Positions 17,219-26,688 are shown, counted from the stretch's first letter. The stretch: DNA of 64,000 nucleotides from Actinomadura luzonensis (GCF_022664455.2 NZ_JAKRKC020000001.1:3725001-3789000); one strand, 5' to 3'. Made by a program: numbers and translations. The notes: generated by a model not told the origin, from the letters alone.

Positions 17219-18220
17219 TCAGGGCTTGGTCAGGCGGACCAGGAAGCCGTCGTGGTCGGTGTAGGTCAGGCCGTACTTGCTGGTGCTGACGAACGCGAAG
17301 TCGTTGCTGAAGATCACGTGCTGCACGTCCCCGTCGCCCTTGCGGATGTGGCCGCTCGGCACGCAGTTCTGGGCGTTCTCCGGGTCCGAGGTGTCGTACT
17401 CCAGGTTGAGGTCGCCGCCGACCACTGTCCTGCCGGTGACGCCCTCGGCCGACCTGATGGCCGGCACCGCGCTGAACATCAGCGCCTGGCACTGCGCCAG
17501 CGCGACCGGCTCGCTGGAGGAGCTGAGGTGCGTCGCGCAGGACAGGTGGTCGCCGATCGCGTACGCGCAGGCGAACGTGCGCTTCTCGTTGGTGCCGTCC
17601 TGGGCCGTGTACTCCCCCGCCCAGCCGTTCACGCCCTGCCACAGCGCGGCCGGCACCCGGCCGAGCACGGCGTTGCCGAAGCTGTCGCCGTTGGTGCAGG
17701 TGATCGGGCCGCCGCTCTGCTTGTCGATCGCCGGGTAGAAGACGGAGTACGTCCAGTCGTCCGGCCACGCCTCGGCCAGCGACGGCTGCAGGTAGCCGGG
17801 CAGGTCGGCCGAGCAGATCTCGTTCAGCGTGACCAGGTCGGGCGCCAGGTAGTAGATCAGGTCGCCGCCCTCGTAGACGGCCTGTCCGCCGGCGTAGCAG
17901 CCCGCGTGACCGCTGTTGCACAGGTTGAGCTGCAACTCGTGGAAGCGGCGGGCGGCCAAGGTCCCGGCGCGGTCCTCCCGGCGCACGCCGAGGGGCGCGG
18001 CGGCGCGGGCCTTGCCGCCGCGGGCCTTCGCGGTGCGCGCCGCGGCGGCGGCGCCCATCGGCGCGACGGCGGTCACCGGCAGCGGCTTGACCGTGGCGGG
18101 CGGCGGTCCGGCCGCGACGCGCGGCGGCCCGGCGTTCGCCGGCGGCGTCAGGGTGAGGAGGAGCCCGCAGGCGGCGGCCACGGCGGCCGTCAGTCGGCGG
18201 GCGGTGCGGAGGGTTCTCAC
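17219..18220 (-). CDS. Secreted endonuclease/exonuclease/phosphatase-fold protein
   Basis: The GTG at 18220, with AGGAGGAAA upstream, gives a 333-residue protein with a Sec signal peptide (VRTLRTARRLTAAVAAACGL through TPPANA). The mature part shows the EEP-superfamily motifs: LQLNLCNSGHAGCY, LVTLNEIC (metal-binding Glu), VVGGDLNLEYD (catalytic Asp/Asn) and YTDHDGFLV (catalytic Asp-His). Members cleave phosphodiesters (DNase I-like, sphingomyelinase, phosphatases) outside the cell. Paired Cys residues suggest disulfides. The substrate is unknown. Confidence 0.85.
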   Translation of the reverse strand: MRTLRTARRLTAAVAAACGLLLTLTPPANAGPPRVAAGPPPATVKPLPVTAVAPMGAAAAARTAKARGGKARAAAPLGVRREDRAGTLAARRFHELQLNLCNSGHAGCYAGGQAVYEGGDLIYYLAPDLVTLNEICSADLPGYLQPSLAEAWPDDWTYSVFYPAIDKQSGGPITCTNGDSFGNAVLGRVPAALWQGVNGWAGEYTAQDGTNEKRTFACAYAIGDHLSCATHLSSSSEPVALAQCQALMFSAVPAIRSAEGVTGRTVVGGDLNLEYDTSDPENAQNCVPSGHIRKGDGDVQHVIFSNDFAFVSTSKYGLTYTDHDGFLVRLTKP

Positions 18221-18388
18221 GGGTGTTTCCTCCTTTCGACGCGATCGATGGTGTCGAGGCGGAGGGGCGGCGGGAAGAGCCTTTACGTCTGACCGCAAAC
18301 ACGACAAAAGCCACATTTCGGGTTGACGGCCTGGTGCGCTCGTGGTGTCGTACGGATTGACAGGCGCAGTCAAGGCATAAGGGACTGA

Positions 18389-19390
18389 ATGGGTACGTTA
18401 AGGATCCATTTCACCGCCGACGACCTGGCACGCGTCACCCTCGCCGACCGACCCGACCCCCTGTGGGAGGTCATCTTCACCCGTTTCCGGTTCCGGGACC
18501 GGGTGCGCCCGCTGGCCTTCCGGCCCTGGTTCGCGGCCCTGCACGCCGAGCCCGCGAGGACCGCCCGCATGCGCCGCGGCGCCCGCCTGCTGGACGAGCT
18601 GGCCCCGTCCGGGCCGTACTTCCCCGACTTCCTCACCCCCTACGAGGGCACGCACGGCCTCGACCACGGGCTGGAGGCGCTGCTCGCCACCCCCAAGCGG
18701 CGGCTCGCGGCCGAGCTGGGCCGCCTGGCCCGGCACCGGCGGCCGCCCGGCTGGGCCCGGCCGCTCGCCGAGGGCGACCCCGGCGTGCTCGCCGGCCTGG
18801 CCGCCGCGCTGCGCGACTACCACGCGGCCGCGCTCGCCCCGTTCCAGCAGGCCGTCGACGCCGCCGTCGCCGCCGACCGCGACCGCCGCGCCCGCGACGT
18901 GCTCGGCGGCGGCGTGGAGGCGCTGCTGGCCGGGCTCGGGCCGCCGATGCGCTGGCGGCCGCCCGTCCTGGAGGTCGGCTACGTCGTGGACCAGGACCTG
19001 GTGCTGGGCGGGCGCGGCCTGCGGCTCGTGCCGTCGTACTTCTGCCGGCGCACGCCGCTGTCGCTGGCCGACCCCGGGCTGCCGCCGGTGCTCATCTACC
19101 CCATCGAGCAGCGGCACCGGTGGCGGGCGGCGCCGGGCCGGCGGGCGGACCTCACCACGCTCCTGGGCGCCAACCGCTCCGCCGTGCTGCACGCCCTCGA
19201 CCGCGGCACGACCACCACGCAGCTCGCCCGCCTGCTGCGGATCTCCCCCGCGACGGCCAGCCGGCACGCCACCGTCCTGCGCGAGGCCGGGCTGGTCGAC
19301 ACCCGCCGCGACGGGACCGCGGTCGTGCACACCCGCACCGCCCTGGGGACGGCGCTGCTGGCGGGCCACGCCGACGAACCCCTCCCCTGA
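18389..19390 (+). CDS. ArsR-like winged-helix regulator (DUF5937 type)
   Basis: The 333-residue protein has a long N-terminal helical sensor-like region of unknown ligand (MGTLRIHFTADDLARVTLAD onward) and a C-terminal winged HTH near residues 250-320 (NRSAVLHALDRGTTTTQLAR, then ISPATASRHATVLREAGLV). This architecture is known from actinomycete ArsR/SmtB-like regulators with a DUF5937 N-terminus. It precedes the flavin-dependent oxidase by 51 bp on the same strand and likely controls that gene. Confidence 0.8.
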   Translation: MGTLRIHFTADDLARVTLADRPDPLWEVIFTRFRFRDRVRPLAFRPWFAALHAEPARTARMRRGARLLDELAPSGPYFPDFLTPYEGTHGLDHGLEALLATPKRRLAAELGRLARHRRPPGWARPLAEGDPGVLAGLAAALRDYHAAALAPFQQAVDAAVAADRDRRARDVLGGGVEALLAGLGPPMRWRPPVLEVGYVVDQDLVLGGRGLRLVPSYFCRRTPLSLADPGLPPVLIYPIEQRHRWRAAPGRRADLTTLLGANRSAVLHALDRGTTTTQLARLLRISPATASRHATVLREAGLVDTRRDGTAVVHTRTALGTALLAGHADEPLP

Positions 19391-19441
19391 GCCGCCGGGA
19401 ACACCCGCGTCGCCGACGATCACGAACAGGAGCACCTGGAC

Positions 19442-20611
19442 ATGAGCGACACGCCGCGACTGCACCGCGCCGGTCCCGCCCTGCTGGAGCGGGCCCGCGA
19501 GCTGCGTCCCCTGATCGAGCGCGAGGCGGCCGCCGCCGAGGAGCGGGGCCGTCTCACCGAGCCCGTCGTGGACGCGCTGCACGACGCGGGCCTGTTCACC
19601 GTCTGGATCCCGGCCCCGCTGGGCGGCGCGGAGTCGGCCCCGACCGAGCTGCTCGCCGTCTTCGAGGAGCTCTCCTACGCCGACCCCTCGACCGGCTGGG
19701 TCGTCATGGCCACCACGCTGGAGAACGGCACCGCCGGCGCCTACCTGGGCGACGACGCCGTGGAGCGGATCTTCGCCGGCCCGCGCGCCCCGCTGATCGC
19801 CGGCCAGGGCACCCGCCCCGGCACCGCGGTCCCGGAGAACGGCGGCTTCCGCCTCAGCGGCCAGTGGAGCTTCGCCTCCGGCATGCCGCACGCCCAGTAC
19901 GCCCACAGCCTCGGCGCGGTCGAGGGCAGCGACGAGGTCCACATCTGCGTCACCCCCATCGAGGACGTCAAGCCGCTCGGCAACTGGGACGTCCTCGGCC
20001 TGCGCGCCACCGGCAGCATCGACTACGCCATCGAGGGCGCGTTCGTGCCGGAGTCGTACACGCACGTCTTCACCCTGGACGAGCCGCTGCGCGGCGGCGC
20101 GCTCTACCGGCTCGGCCTGGTCGACCAGGCGCTCATCTGCCACTCGGGGTGGGCGCTCGGCGTCGGCCGCCGCCTGCTGGACGAGCTGGCCCGGCACGCC
20201 GCGGCCCGCAGCGGCCGGCCCGGCCAGATCGCCGCGAGCGACGCCTTCCACACCGGTTTCGCCCGCGCCGAGGCGGCCTTCCGCGCCGCCTCGGCGCTGG
20301 TCCGCCAGACCTGGGCGGACGCGGAGCGCATCCTGGAGGACGGCGGCCGGCCCGGCGTGCGCCAGGAGACGATGCTCCGGCTGGCGCTGAACCACATCAC
20401 CTCGACGCTCACCGACACCGCCCGCTTCTGCTACGCGGCCGGCGGCACGTCGGCGCTGCGCGACGGGCTCACGCAGCGGCTGTTCCGCGACGCGCACGCG
20501 GGGGCCGCGCACATCACCTCGGGCCCGCAGGTGCTGGCCGCCTGCGGGCGCGAGCTGGCCGGGCTGGCGCCGGGCGAGTCGTGGGTGGTGTTCGGCCTGG
20601 AACCCGCCTGA
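19442..20611 (+). CDS. Acyl-CoA dehydrogenase-fold flavin monooxygenase/hydroxylase
   Basis: The 389-residue protein starts at an ATG behind CAGGAGCACC. It has the acyl-CoA dehydrogenase fold as in class D two-component monooxygenases (HsaA/HpaB-like): LFTVWIPAPLGGAE, ELSYADPSTGWVVM, the FMN-region FRLSGQWSFASGMPHA and the C-terminal helical domain ending FRDAHAGAAHITSGPQ. The usual catalytic Glu of true acyl-CoA dehydrogenases is not evident, so hydroxylation with a separate flavin reductase is more likely than fatty-acid oxidation. No reductase gene is next to it. Confidence 0.75.
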   Translation: MSDTPRLHRAGPALLERARELRPLIEREAAAAEERGRLTEPVVDALHDAGLFTVWIPAPLGGAESAPTELLAVFEELSYADPSTGWVVMATTLENGTAGAYLGDDAVERIFAGPRAPLIAGQGTRPGTAVPENGGFRLSGQWSFASGMPHAQYAHSLGAVEGSDEVHICVTPIEDVKPLGNWDVLGLRATGSIDYAIEGAFVPESYTHVFTLDEPLRGGALYRLGLVDQALICHSGWALGVGRRLLDELARHAAARSGRPGQIAASDAFHTGFARAEAAFRAASALVRQTWADAERILEDGGRPGVRQETMLRLALNHITSTLTDTARFCYAAGGTSALRDGLTQRLFRDAHAGAAHITSGPQVLAACGRELAGLAPGESWVVFGLEPA

Positions 20612-20640
20612 CGCCTTTACGTTGTAGATTCGTTCGCCCG

Positions 20641-22590
20641 TCAGCGGTCGCTGGAGGCCGCCCGGTAGTGCAGGTCCTGCACGTACGGCGTGGCCGTGAC
20701 GGTGTACGGCGAGACCACCTTCGCCACCGTGGCCGAGCTCCGCGTCACCGTGGCCGAGGCGGTGCCCGGCTTGAGGGGGAAGGTCCTGGCCGACACCCCG
20801 GCGGGCGCGTCGTAGGTCTGCGTGGTGCCGCCGATCGTCACCGACACCTTGCCGGCCGCGGTGAGCATGCTCAGCACCTCGACCGTGTCACGGGCCGCGG
20901 TGCTGCCGCCGCGCAGCTTCATGAGCTTGGTCTGCGCGTACGACGGCGCGGCCGCGACCGGCTGGACCCGGTGGGTGAGATAGGCCACGTCGTTGGTGAT
21001 CTTCGGGCAGCCGAGCTTGTAGCAGGTCAGGTAGTAGGCGTTGATGTCGAGGTAGGCCCAGCCGGCGTTCCTGGACGGCGCGAACTGGGTGTTCTCGGAG
21101 TAGTCGTTCCAGGTGGCGAGCTGCACCCAGTCGGCCTTGCCGTCGATCGCGCCCTTCCAGGTGGCCCGCAGGTTCTCGGTGTTGCCGGCCTCGTCGAAGA
21201 TGCCCTGGTTGGGGCGCTCGTCCTGGACGGACACCGGCTGCATCCAGATCTTGCCCAGGGCGCGCGCGGCGGTGGCGTTGGCGGTGAGGTTGGCGTTGGC
21301 GGCCGGGTTGCGGCCGCCCCAGTTGGAGAAGCCGTAGCTGATCGGGGCGAAGGCGTCGCGGTTCCTGGCGAAGTCGAGGAAGGTGGGCACCAGGGCGACC
21401 TTGATGCCGTACGCCGTCTCCATGGTCCGCATCCACTCGCCCCACCAGGCCGCGGTGCGGCCCTCGGCCTTGAACGGGGCCACCACCAGGCGGCCGTCGG
21501 CGAGCCGGTAGGCCGACTTCGAGGCGGCGAGCTTGGCGATCGACGCGGCGAGGGTGGCGCTGTCCACCGAGGCCAGGCCGTTCGTGTCCGGCATGAGCAC
21601 GATCTTGAAGCCGGGGTCGACGGCCTCGGCGGCCTTGATGAGGTTCTGCACCCGCGTCCAGTGCGCGCTGGTCACCGACAGGATGTCCACGGTGAAGCCG
21701 TCGACGCCGGCGGCGATGGCCTGCTTGACCTCGGTCTTGAGGTCGGCGAGCGCGTAGTCGCCGGTGATCGGGGCGCGGCCGGGCGGCCGGTCGCGCAGCA
21801 GCCCGCCGTACGCGGCGTGCTTGCCTCCCTCGCCGTCGGGCTTGAGGTAGTTGCGGGCGTAGTAATCGTTTTCCGGCGCGGCGTTGTCGAGCGACACCGG
21901 GTACGGCGTGAAGTAGTGCGCGAACACCATCCTGCCCGAGGCCCGCAGCGCGGCCGTGCCCGGCAGGGCGAAGGGCAGCGGGCCGCCGGTCTGCTCGCCG
22001 CCGGAGCCCGCGGTGTAGGTGACGCTGAGCCTCGGGCCCCGGTCGCCGCTCTCGCGGGAGGACATCAGCACCGTGGTGGTGTCGGAGGCGCCGGTCAGGG
22101 CGAAGGCGTAGGTGCCGTCGCCCTCGACGGCGGCCGAGACGTCCAGCTTGGCCGTCGCGCCGGCGGTGAAGCCGGTGTGCGAGGCGACGGCGCTCGCGCC
22201 GACCGCCGGGCGGGTGTTCCAGGTGGTGGCGGCCTCGGTCCAGGAGCCGGTCACCGGGTGGACGGAGACGGTCGTGCCGGTCGTCCTGGCGGAGACGACG
22301 TTCAGGGTGACCTTGACGTCCTGCGCGTCCTGCGGGATGCCGGCGACCTTGAAGCGGACCAGGGCCTGCCGCTGCCCGGCCGAGGCGCCCCCGCAGCCGG
22401 AGCCGCAGACGCTGAGCCAGGTGGCGGTGGCGAAGCTCTTGGCGGGCTCGGCCTGGCTGACGAACACGTCCTCGGTCGCGGCGAAGCTCACGGTGACCGG
22501 CGTGGCCGCGGACGCCCGCGCGGGGACGGCGGCGGTGACGGCCGCCAGCGTGGCCAGGGCCGTGAGCAGCGCCCGTGATCGGTGGGCCAT
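20641..22590 (-). CDS. Secreted GH71 alpha-1,3-glucanase with N-terminal DNRLRE module
   Basis: The 649-residue protein starts at the ATG at 22590 with a Sec signal peptide ending near VPARASAA. Residues 30-180 form a DNRLRE/CBM-like beta-sandwich (TEDVFVSQAEPAKSFA, then TGSWTEAATTWNTRPA). From about residue 215 the GH71 catalytic domain begins (GRMVFAHYFTPYPVSLDN) and includes AAGVDGFTVDILSV and ATWNDYSENTQFAPS. A beta-rich C-terminal module follows. GH71 enzymes hydrolyse alpha-1,3-glucan (mutan, fungal wall), suggesting use of fungal biomass or dextran-like glucans. It stands alone and is convergent with the flavin enzyme gene. Confidence 0.88.
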   Translation of the reverse strand: MAHRSRALLTALATLAAVTAAVPARASAATPVTVSFAATEDVFVSQAEPAKSFATATWLSVCGSGCGGASAGQRQALVRFKVAGIPQDAQDVKVTLNVVSARTTGTTVSVHPVTGSWTEAATTWNTRPAVGASAVASHTGFTAGATAKLDVSAAVEGDGTYAFALTGASDTTTVLMSSRESGDRGPRLSVTYTAGSGGEQTGGPLPFALPGTAALRASGRMVFAHYFTPYPVSLDNAAPENDYYARNYLKPDGEGGKHAAYGGLLRDRPPGRAPITGDYALADLKTEVKQAIAAGVDGFTVDILSVTSAHWTRVQNLIKAAEAVDPGFKIVLMPDTNGLASVDSATLAASIAKLAASKSAYRLADGRLVVAPFKAEGRTAAWWGEWMRTMETAYGIKVALVPTFLDFARNRDAFAPISYGFSNWGGRNPAANANLTANATAARALGKIWMQPVSVQDERPNQGIFDEAGNTENLRATWKGAIDGKADWVQLATWNDYSENTQFAPSRNAGWAYLDINAYYLTCYKLGCPKITNDVAYLTHRVQPVAAAPSYAQTKLMKLRGGSTAARDTVEVLSMLTAAGKVSVTIGGTTQTYDAPAGVSARTFPLKPGTASATVTRSSATVAKVVSPYTVTATPYVQDLHYRAASSDR

Positions 22591-22794
22591 GGGACTCCTT
22601 GGTCGTGAGGGGTGCACTCCAGGAGGAAAGAATGGGGCAAGATCGTCGGAGATTCTGCGGTTTGCCACAAAACCCGCTTTTGGCACGCGACGGAACGCGG
22701 TGGGTGCGCGCCCGCTCACGCCCGCGACGCGCACGCCGGCCGGTGCGGTGACAAACCGCTTGTGCCGCGTCACCGTGCGTGCTGATGTGGCGGG

Positions 22795-23910
22795 GTGAGC
22801 ACGGCTGCCGCCCCCGACCGGGCGATCCACGAACTGCGGACGATGACGGGCCGGGGCGTCGCCGCCGGCGAGCTGGGGGCGGCGATCTCCGCGGCCATCG
22901 CCCCCTGGGTCGGTCACGACGCGCTGCGCCTGGTGGGCACCAGCCCGGCCACCGGGCTCGGGCAGGGGTCGTTCAGCTTCTGGCATCGGTACGAGGAGGA
23001 GCTGGTGCGCTCCCTGCTGGCCCACCGCTCCGCGCACGGCGACCCCTGCCGGCCGTCGTCCCTGGCGGGGCGGCGAGTGCCGGTGGGGGTGGCGGGCCCG
23101 GCGATCGCGGCCCGCGGCACGGCGTTCGCGGCCTGCGGGGCGGCCTTCGCGGCCTGCGGGGCGGCCGGGGAGCTGCGGCTGCTGCTGCGTGACGAGCGGG
23201 GTGTGTGGGGGCTGCTCGGGCTGGTGCGCGCCGGCGGCGCCCGCCCGTTCTCGCCGGACGACGTGCGCCGCGCGGTCCAGCTCGGCCCGGCGCTCATCGC
23301 GCTGCTGCGGCGGCACGTCACGGCGGGCCCGCTCGCGCCCGTCGTCCCGGCGCTGCCCGCCGGGCTGATCGTCGTGGACGCCGGGCGGACGATCCGCGCC
23401 GTCACGCCGCAGGCCCGCGTCTGGCTCGACCTGCTCAGCGGCCCGGACGGGCCCGGCGTGCCGCCGTGGCTGGTGCCGGCCCTGGTGACCGCCCTCGCCC
23501 TCGACGCCCGGGAGAACGCCCGGGCCGGCGCTTCAGAAGACGTAGCGGGTAGCGGTGCGGACGTGCTCGCGGGGGGCGGCGGGCGCGCGCTGATCTGCGC
23601 GCCCCCGGCGGGCTTCGGCCGCTGGCTGATGATGGAGGCCCAGACCATGGACGCCGACGGCGCGGGCGACGTGGCGGTCGTCATCCAGTCCCCCGCCGGC
23701 GCGCTGGTGCTGCCGTCGTTCTGCGACTGGTACGGGCTGACCCCGCGCGAGCGCCAGGTGCTGGAGCTGCTGTGCCGGGGGGCGGCGCCGAAGCAGGTGG
23801 CGCGGGCGCTCGGCCTGTCGGCGTACACGGTCAACGACCACCTCAAGGCGCTGTTCCGCAAGACCGGCGCAGGCGGCAGGGACGAGCTGATGGCCGCCTT
23901 CACCGCCTGA
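22795..23910 (+). CDS. LuxR-family transcriptional regulator
   Basis: The 371-residue protein starts at a GTG. The C-terminal 65 residues are a LuxR/NarL HTH (LTPRERQVLELLCRGAAPKQ, then LGLSAYTVNDHLKALFRKTG). The N-terminal 300 residues look like a GAF/PAS-type sensor without a clear ligand motif. The DNA contains a short slippage duplication encoding AFAACGAAFAACGA. It lies between the GH71 gene (divergent) and the lanthipeptide synthetase (convergent); it could regulate either, but nothing in the sequence decides this. Confidence 0.85.
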   Translation: MSTAAAPDRAIHELRTMTGRGVAAGELGAAISAAIAPWVGHDALRLVGTSPATGLGQGSFSFWHRYEEELVRSLLAHRSAHGDPCRPSSLAGRRVPVGVAGPAIAARGTAFAACGAAFAACGAAGELRLLLRDERGVWGLLGLVRAGGARPFSPDDVRRAVQLGPALIALLRRHVTAGPLAPVVPALPAGLIVVDAGRTIRAVTPQARVWLDLLSGPDGPGVPPWLVPALVTALALDARENARAGASEDVAGSGADVLAGGGGRALICAPPAGFGRWLMMEAQTMDADGAGDVAVVIQSPAGALVLPSFCDWYGLTPRERQVLELLCRGAAPKQVARALGLSAYTVNDHLKALFRKTGAGGRDELMAAFTA

Positions 23911-23941
23911 CCCGCCCCGCCGGGCGCGGCGGGGCGGGTCA
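23908..23941. terminator. Perfect 14-bp-stem hairpin at the LuxR stop codon
   Basis: The stop codon of the LuxR gene is the first codon of a 14-base arm (TGACCCGCCCCGCC) that pairs perfectly with GGCGGGGCGGGTCA across a 6-base loop. It is well placed to end both the LuxR and the convergent lanthipeptide transcripts. Confidence 0.7.
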
Positions 23942-23986
23942 GGCGGGCGGGGTCAGGTGGGCGGGATCAGGCGGGCGGGGTCAGGT
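23942..23986. repeat. Short tandem repeats of a GGCGGGGTCAGGT unit
   Basis: Three imperfect 14-15-bp copies follow the LuxR terminator and run into the stop codon of the lanthipeptide synthetase gene. Confidence 0.6.
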
Positions 23987-26593
23987 GAGCGGGGGGCCGG
24001 TGGGCGTCCAGAGGCGGGGGCCGGTGCGGCGGTCCAGGCGGCGCAGGAACGACAGCACGCCGGCCGCGCCCGTCCCCCAGGTGTAGCCGGGCTTGTCCAG
24101 GTCGTTGCCGGGGAAGACGGGGGCGGCCGGCTCGCCACCGCTGCGCAGCAGCATCAGCTCGGCGACCTCCTCGGCGCCGCGCCAGTACGCGGCGTCGCCG
24201 GTGGCGAGGGCGAGGTCCGCCAGGGCCTCGCCGATGCCGGCCAGGCCGCAGCACTGCGAGACCACCCACGCCTGCGGGGCGAGGGCCAGGCAGGCGCGCG
24301 CGCCGCGCTCGGCCAGGTCGAGGTAGCGGTGCTCGTCGTAGGCGCGGGCGGCGTGCGCGAGGGTGCTCGCGATGCCGGACATGCCCTGGCACCACGACGC
24401 GCCCATCGGCCGGGCGGCCGAACCGGCCAGCTCGGCCAGCAGCGCCTCGGCGGCGACGGCGAGGGCGGCGACGCGCTCGCGGGCCGCCTGCCCGGCGGCG
24501 GGATCGCCGGTGGCCTCGTGGTAGGCGAGCAGGAAGTCGGCGCAGCCCGCGTCGCCGTGGGCGTAGGCGGTGTCCACGGCGACGCCGGTGCCCGGCTGGG
24601 CGGGGGCCACGGCGTCCTCGGCGGCGGTGACCTCGCCGGCGATCAGCCGCCTGGCGCACTCGGCGGCGACGGCCAGGTGACCGGGGTCCTGGTCGATCGC
24701 GGCCAGCGCCAGGTGGCCGGCGCCGATGCCGGCGACGCCGTGCGCCTGGTCGGCGCGCTGGTCGCCGGCCAGGTCGGCGAGGGCCAGCGGGCGCGGCCGG
24801 TCCAGCTCGGGCACGGCGGCCAGGCGGGCGGCGGCCAGGAAGAGCGCGGTGCCGGTGCGGCCGAAGTACAGGCCCGGCGGGAGGGGCACGGGCGGCAGGA
24901 CGCGGGCGGTCCAGCGGGCCAGGTCGGCGGCGGTGGCCTTGGTCTCGGGGTGTTGCAGCAGCTCCATGCCGAGGCCGGCGGAGCCCGCGTAGACGTTGGT
25001 GACGGGCGGGGCGGCGCGGCGGGCGTCCTCGCCGGCGTCCATCAGGGTCTCGGCGAAGCGGGCGCAGTCGCGGGCGGTGTGGTCGAGGGCGCGGGCCAGC
25101 AGGTCGCCGGTGCAGCGGACCGTCGGGGGACGCCGCGCGGGGACGGCCCCGGCGGCCCCGGCGGAAGCCGGGCCGGCGGCGGGGGCGGCGGGGGTCAGGG
25201 CGCGGAGGCGGGCGGCGGCGGAGGTCCGTTCGGCCGGGTCGGTGCTCATCAGGGCGGGCAGCAGCGCGACGACGCCCGCCGGGGCGGGGAAGACCCGGTC
25301 CAGGCACATGAGGGTGCGCTCGGCGTTGACGGCCGGGTCCGGGTCGATCATGACGGGGTTCATGCCGGTGCAGGCGAAGAAGAGGGTGGCGCCCAGGGAG
25401 AAGTAGTCGTCGGCGGGCTCGGAGTCGCGGCCCGTGTGCTGGTCGGGGACGCTGTAGCCGCGGGTCCAGCCGGGCAGTTGCAGGCCCTCGTGGCGGCTGG
25501 TGCCGAAGTCGATGAGGGTGAGCGCGCCGTCGTCGCCGAGCACGACGTTCTTCGGCGACAGGTCGCGGACGACGACGCCCCGGGCGTGGACGGCGTCCAG
25601 CACCGCGAGCAGCCGCGCCGCCAGCGTCCGCAGGTCCCGCTCGCCCCCTCCTTCGGTGAAGAGGCCGAGCTCGCCGACGTGCCGGTTGAGGTCGAGGCTG
25701 CCGGCGTCGGTCATGACCAGGAACTCGTCGTCGCCGTGCCGGAAGTGGTCGAGCGGCCTGGGCACGCCCGCCACCCCGCGCAGGGCGCGCAGCACGCGCA
25801 GCTCGTAGCGCAGGTACATGCGCAGGTCCCAGCCCTCGGGGTTCTCCCCGACGTAGGCGCGGGCCTCCTTGACGATGACGGGACGGCCGCCGGGGTCGGT
25901 GGCGCGGTAGACGTTGCCGCGCGGCCCGCGGACGACGCCGCTGGTGACCCGGTACCGGTTGCCGATCAGCCGGGCGGCGGCGTCCCCGGCCTTCGCGCCC
26001 GAGGCGCTTCCGGTACGGTCGGGGGCGGGGCGGAAGGGGTCGGCGGCCCACGGCGGGCAGGCGAACTCGGGCCCGGCCGCGCCCGGCAGCCGCTCCCCGT
26101 CCGGGCCGACCACGACGAGCTCGAAGTCGCCGTTGTCGTCCACCCGGTACTGGGGCAGGAAGGGCGCGTACCGGTAGTAGACCGGCGCGTCGGGGCGTAC
26201 CCGGCGGTCGCTGACGATGCGCGGGGCGGACAGCCCGGCCAGCGCGCCGGCCAGCGCGTGCCCGAGCGCGACCACCCGCTCCTCGGCCGGGTAGGCGGTG
26301 AGGGCCTTGCCGACCGCGCCCGCGTCCAGGTCGCCGGAGTTGAGCTGCCGCAGCATCTCGGCCGAGCGCACGACCTTGAAGTCGCACCCGTGCTCCAGCA
26401 GCACCGGCAGCGCGCGGCCGAGTGTCTCGCCCAGCGTTCCCGGCCGGGCCGAGACGTGGATCTTCCAGCCCTGCGCCGGCAGGTGCCCGGCCGGATCGTG
26501 CACGCTTATCCAGGTTTCGTCCTGGTGAACGTCGCGGCCGTGCGCGGCGGCGAATTCCGTCAGGATTTGCGGCACGTCAACGACAGGCGACAT
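23981..26593 (-). CDS. LanL/LanKC-type lanthipeptide synthetase with CCG zinc motif
   Basis: The 870-residue enzyme starts at the ATG at 26593 (GAGGGAA upstream). Residues 1-200 are an OspF-like phospho-Ser/Thr lyase (WKIHVSAR, Lys44; DFKVVRSAEM, Lys73). Residues 210-480 are a Ser/Thr kinase (VIVKEAR, VRDLSPKNVVL, IDFGTSR). The rest is a LanC-like cyclase. Unlike class III enzymes it keeps metal ligands: Cys735 in SWCQGMSG, and Cys781-Cys782 in SQCCGLAGIGE. The last replaces the Cys-His-Gly of LanC by Cys-Cys-Gly, giving a three-Cys zinc site like that of ProcM-type LanM enzymes. It should phosphorylate, eliminate and cyclise the precursor encoded directly upstream. Confidence 0.9.
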   Translation of the reverse strand: MSPVVDVPQILTEFAAAHGRDVHQDETWISVHDPAGHLPAQGWKIHVSARPGTLGETLGRALPVLLEHGCDFKVVRSAEMLRQLNSGDLDAGAVGKALTAYPAEERVVALGHALAGALAGLSAPRIVSDRRVRPDAPVYYRYAPFLPQYRVDDNGDFELVVVGPDGERLPGAAGPEFACPPWAADPFRPAPDRTGSASGAKAGDAAARLIGNRYRVTSGVVRGPRGNVYRATDPGGRPVIVKEARAYVGENPEGWDLRMYLRYELRVLRALRGVAGVPRPLDHFRHGDDEFLVMTDAGSLDLNRHVGELGLFTEGGGERDLRTLAARLLAVLDAVHARGVVVRDLSPKNVVLGDDGALTLIDFGTSRHEGLQLPGWTRGYSVPDQHTGRDSEPADDYFSLGATLFFACTGMNPVMIDPDPAVNAERTLMCLDRVFPAPAGVVALLPALMSTDPAERTSAAARLRALTPAAPAAGPASAGAAGAVPARRPPTVRCTGDLLARALDHTARDCARFAETLMDAGEDARRAAPPVTNVYAGSAGLGMELLQHPETKATAADLARWTARVLPPVPLPPGLYFGRTGTALFLAAARLAAVPELDRPRPLALADLAGDQRADQAHGVAGIGAGHLALAAIDQDPGHLAVAAECARRLIAGEVTAAEDAVAPAQPGTGVAVDTAYAHGDAGCADFLLAYHEATGDPAAGQAARERVAALAVAAEALLAELAGSAARPMGASWCQGMSGIASTLAHAARAYDEHRYLDLAERGARACLALAPQAWVVSQCCGLAGIGEALADLALATGDAAYWRGAEEVAELMLLRSGGEPAAPVFPGNDLDKPGYTWGTGAAGVLSFLRRLDRRTGPRLWTPTGPPLT

Positions 26594-26636
26594 TTCCCTC
26601 ACCCTTCCCATTACCGCTCTTTTGTGCGCGCGGCGA

Positions 26637-26675
26637 AGCGTGCGATTCCGCCCCATCGGCGCGGAACCGCACGCT
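26637..26675 (-). terminator. Attenuator-like hairpin between precursor and synthetase genes
   Basis: Arms 26637-26651 and 26661-26675 match at 14 of 15 positions around a 9-base loop. The hairpin lies 13 bp after the precursor stop and 43 bp before the synthetase start, with no U-run. It may lower read-through so that precursor is made in excess of enzyme. Confidence 0.55.
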
Positions 26676-26688
26676 CCTCAGTGCCGGA

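Noticed and set aside
18463..22578. Open frame of 1371 codons on the plus strand
   Set aside because: It is a shifted reading of the regulator and flavin enzyme and antisense to the GH71 gene; composition is Arg/Gly/Ala/Pro-rich with no domain.
22632..22751. Possible 39-residue peptide behind an AGGAGG site, upstream of the LuxR gene
   Set aside because: Codon use is unlike the neighbours (many A/T-ending codons), the product is Arg-rich with no pattern, and the segment is the promoter region of the GH71 gene.
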